Both the position numbers and the translations under genes were made by a program. A model generated the notes under the pieces. The model was not told where the DNA came from and ran no database searches. It saw only the letters and a program-made list of their open reading frames with translations. Shown here one piece after another: positions 14,412-15,782 of a DNA stretch of 15,782 nucleotides. The stretch is from an uncultured Rubrobacteraceae bacterium (GTDB lineage Bacteria; Actinomycetota; Rubrobacteria; Rubrobacterales; Rubrobacteraceae): the NCBI GenBank assembly GCA_902806015.1, contig CADCUZ010000067.1, positions 23,210-38,991 on the forward strand, in the 5' to 3' direction. The first letter of the stretch is position 1, and the number at the start of each line of letters is the position of its first letter.

Positions 14412-14996
14412 ATGATCTACGCCGTGATCGTCGCCTGCGAGGTGGGCTTCTGGGTGGTTCTGCTCGCCGGTTTCACCGCCCGTTACCTGCTGCGTCGCCC
14501 GCGGCTCGGCGCGGCGTTGTTGGTCTGCGTGCCGCTGGCGGACCTCGTTTTGCTCGTGGCCTCGGCGCTTGACCTGCGCTACGTCGGGGGCCAGGCCGAC
14601 CTCGCGCACGGGTTGGCCGCGATCTACCTCGGGGTTTCTGTGGCCTGGGGCCATTCGATGGTGCGTTGGGCCGACGCGCGCTTCGCCCACCGGTTCGCCG
14701 GAGGTCCCCCGCCCCCGCGCCCGCTCAGAACCGGGCCCGAGCACGCCCGCCGCGAGCGCCGCCAGTGGGGGCGGCACCTGCTTGCGTGGGTGGTCGGCAG
14801 CGCCCTCCTCCTGGGCGGCGTCGCGCTTGTCGGAGATCCGGACCGGACCGGGGCGCTGGTGGGCATCGCGCAAGGATGGACGATCGTGCTCGGCGTCGAC
14901 TTCCTCTGGTCGTTCAGCTACACCCTCTGGCCTCGCAAGAAGCCCGAGAAGCATGGTAGCGTCGACGCGGACGTCTCCGCCGGAGGTCGACCTTGA
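14412..14996 (+). CDS. Conserved four-helix membrane protein (YmcC-like)
   Basis: A 194-residue integral membrane protein. ATG 14412 follows AAAGGTGG by six bases. Hydrophobic segments: about 2-24 (MIYAVIVACEVGFWVVLLAG), 33-52 (GAALLVCVPLADLVLLVASA), 67-82 (GLAAIYLGVSVAWG), 122-140 (LLAWVVGSALLLGGVALVG), and a weaker last one around 148-172 (GIAQGWTIVLGVDFLWSFSY). A basic, proline-rich loop (ARFAHRFAGGPPPPRPLR, about 90-107) separates the halves. The block AAIYLGVSVAWGHSMVRWAD recalls Bacillus YmcC, a membrane protein of unknown function, from memory. Its expression is probably controlled by the divergent TetR regulator through the tandem operator, so a role in response to a small molecule or membrane stress is likely. 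No transporter or enzyme motif is visible. Confidence 0.8.
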   Translation: MIYAVIVACEVGFWVVLLAGFTARYLLRRPRLGAALLVCVPLADLVLLVASALDLRYVGGQADLAHGLAAIYLGVSVAWGHSMVRWADARFAHRFAGGPPPPRPLRTGPEHARRERRQWGRHLLAWVVGSALLLGGVALVGDPDRTGALVGIAQGWTIVLGVDFLWSFSYTLWPRKKPEKHGSVDADVSAGGRP

Positions 14997-15276
14997 GCCG
15001 GCACGGCTTCGGAGGGGTTCCTACCGCCTCACCGACTTGGCGACAGAGCCCAGGGTTTGGGTCCTAGTCCTCTCCCTTTGGCACTATTCACCGCGGTGCG
15101 TGGGGGAGGTGTTCTTAGAAATTCGCCTGTAAGTAGTCCGCGTTCGCACTCCCCAGCACAGCACCGTCCGTGCCTAGTCTCTTTGTACGAGACATAACCG
15201 TACATTTGCGGGATGCGCCGCGGCCCCGTCCTTGCGACCATCCTCGTAGCAATGATGGCAAGAAAGGAGATGCACC
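14997..15276. other. Intergenic region with overlapping inverted repeats
   Basis: No gene is supported here. Two inverted repeats share bases: GTCTC (15177-15181) with GAGAC (15189-15193), and TGTACG (15184-15189) with CGTACA (15199-15204). They cannot fold at the same time. They lie about 75-100 bases upstream of the GTG at 15277. Whether this is a switch-like leader or chance cannot be told by eye. Confidence 0.35.
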
Positions 15277-15680
15277 GTGACGGGCACAACGACGCGACCC
15301 GAAGAGCTCAGGGTCGCCAACACCGTCGAGGTTCGCGGCGATAACCTGCTGGTCAACGTCCGGGGCGCGACAAGGCCTCGATGTTCGTTCCCACCATGAC
15401 GATCCCCCTCGATCACGTTTTGGGGGCCGAGGCCGATCCGGAGATCGAGCGCAGGCTGTGGAGGGCGTGGGTCTTCGGGCGGCATGGTGGGTACTGCACC
15501 CCCGAGCCTGGGGTGAGGTTCTACAACCCCCGCCACTATCGCGCCCACAAGGCGGTGGTGATCGGTCTGCGAGAGGAGGCTTGCGAGCGGCTGGTGGTGG
15601 AGGTAGAAGACCCGGACGGCGTCGTCGAGCGGGTCAACCGGGCCGTGGGGGCTTCCGCGCGTGCGGCCAGCATGGCCTAG
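15277..15680 (+). pseudogene. Conserved hypothetical gene with a one-base deletion
   Basis: GTG 15277 has AAAGGAG seven bases upstream and opens MTGTTTRPEELRVANTVEV, then RGDNLLVNVRGA. In that frame TGA comes at 15397. Shifting one base near 15367-15369 (GCGAC where GCGGAC is expected) restores a long frame: DKASMFVPTMTIPLDHVLGA, EIERRLWRAWVFGRHG, GVRFYNPRHYRAHKAVVIGL and LVVEVEDPDGVVERVNRAVG, to TAG 15680. Together they make about 134 residues. The strand-rich pattern with a final helix resembles small bacterial PH-like domain proteins that end in EVEDPxxxVxxVxRA, but I cannot name a family. Because the ribosome site and both halves look sound, the lesion is either very recent, a programmed shift or a sequencing error. 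The NTF2-like gene follows 38 bases later. Confidence 0.65.
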
Positions 15681-15718
15681 TAACCCTAGTAATCCTTTAT
15701 GGGGAGGTAGTTACGGGG

Positions 15719-15782
15719 ATGAAAATCAATCAGCGGAGCCTGGACGAGATGGTTCTTGCCTACATCGAGGCCTGGAGCACAT
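15719..15782 (+). CDS. Probable SnoaL/NTF2-like protein, 3' partial
   Basis: ATG 15719 has GGGGAGG eleven bases upstream, and 21 codons are visible before the window ends: MKINQRSLDEMVLAYIEAWS and a threonine. The pattern of an amphipathic helix ending in YIEAWSTxD is typical of the first helix of SnoaL-like/NTF2-superfamily proteins (small cone-shaped barrels with diverse functions). The family call is tentative because the body of the gene is out of view. It may be co-transcribed with the damaged gene upstream. Confidence 0.5.
   Translation, partial: MKINQRSLDEMVLAYIEAWST

Noticed and set aside
1..15782. CRISPR array, tRNA or rRNA genes, or an intact transposase.
   Set aside because: No regularly spaced repeats, no cloverleaf with a GGTTCGAATCC-type T-loop, and no DDE or serine/tyrosine recombinase motifs were seen.

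Overview
The window is GC-rich chromosomal DNA with strong third-position G/C bias, frequent GTG starts, an IclR regulator, a primary-like sigma factor and several genes whose -10 box sits six or seven bases before the start codon (leaderless style). This points to a high-GC actinobacterium. The protein flavour suggests a Rubrobacter-like lineage, but that is inference and no taxonomic marker gene is present.

Left part (1-5408), one-carbon and amine metabolism. A 5'-truncated FAD-dependent amine oxidoreductase of the DAO/sarcosine-dimethylglycine type is followed by the wreck of a GTP cyclohydrolase I gene (folE; both ends kept, catalytic core gone), an intact homocysteine S-methyltransferase of the betaine-homocysteine type with its three zinc cysteines, an IclR regulator and a nitrilase-superfamily amidase. 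Methyl transfer from a methylated amine, oxidation of the demethylated product and folate supply would fit together. The substrate is not proven by sequence.

Middle (5409-11133). A 45-codon piece of a second copy of the large FAD/Fe-S oxidase lies 2.8 kb upstream of the intact gene. Two small minus-strand ORFs follow. Next come a sigma-70-family gene with a clear TTGACA/TAAAAT promoter, a long leader and a strong bidirectional terminator, a convergent endonuclease/exonuclease/phosphatase-family gene, and a divergent 958-residue fused FAD-oxidase/iron-sulfur protein of the D-2-hydroxyacid or D-2-hydroxyglutarate dehydrogenase type.

Right part (11134-15782), gene graveyard and small operons. 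A GH31 (YihQ-like) glycosidase is broken by at least six frame changes and truncated at both ends. It abuts what looks like the first codons of a SAM-dependent methyltransferase on the other strand. After a gene-poor stretch come a universal stress protein, a possible small inverted-repeat element, a TetR regulator and a divergent membrane protein separated by two copies of a palindrome-like operator, a conserved hypothetical gene with a one-base deletion, and the first 21 codons of a probable SnoaL/NTF2-like protein.

I found no CRISPR array, tRNA, rRNA or intact transposase, and no convincing new multi-gene system. The most informative content is the set of decaying genes, the leaderless start signals and the TetR operator pair.
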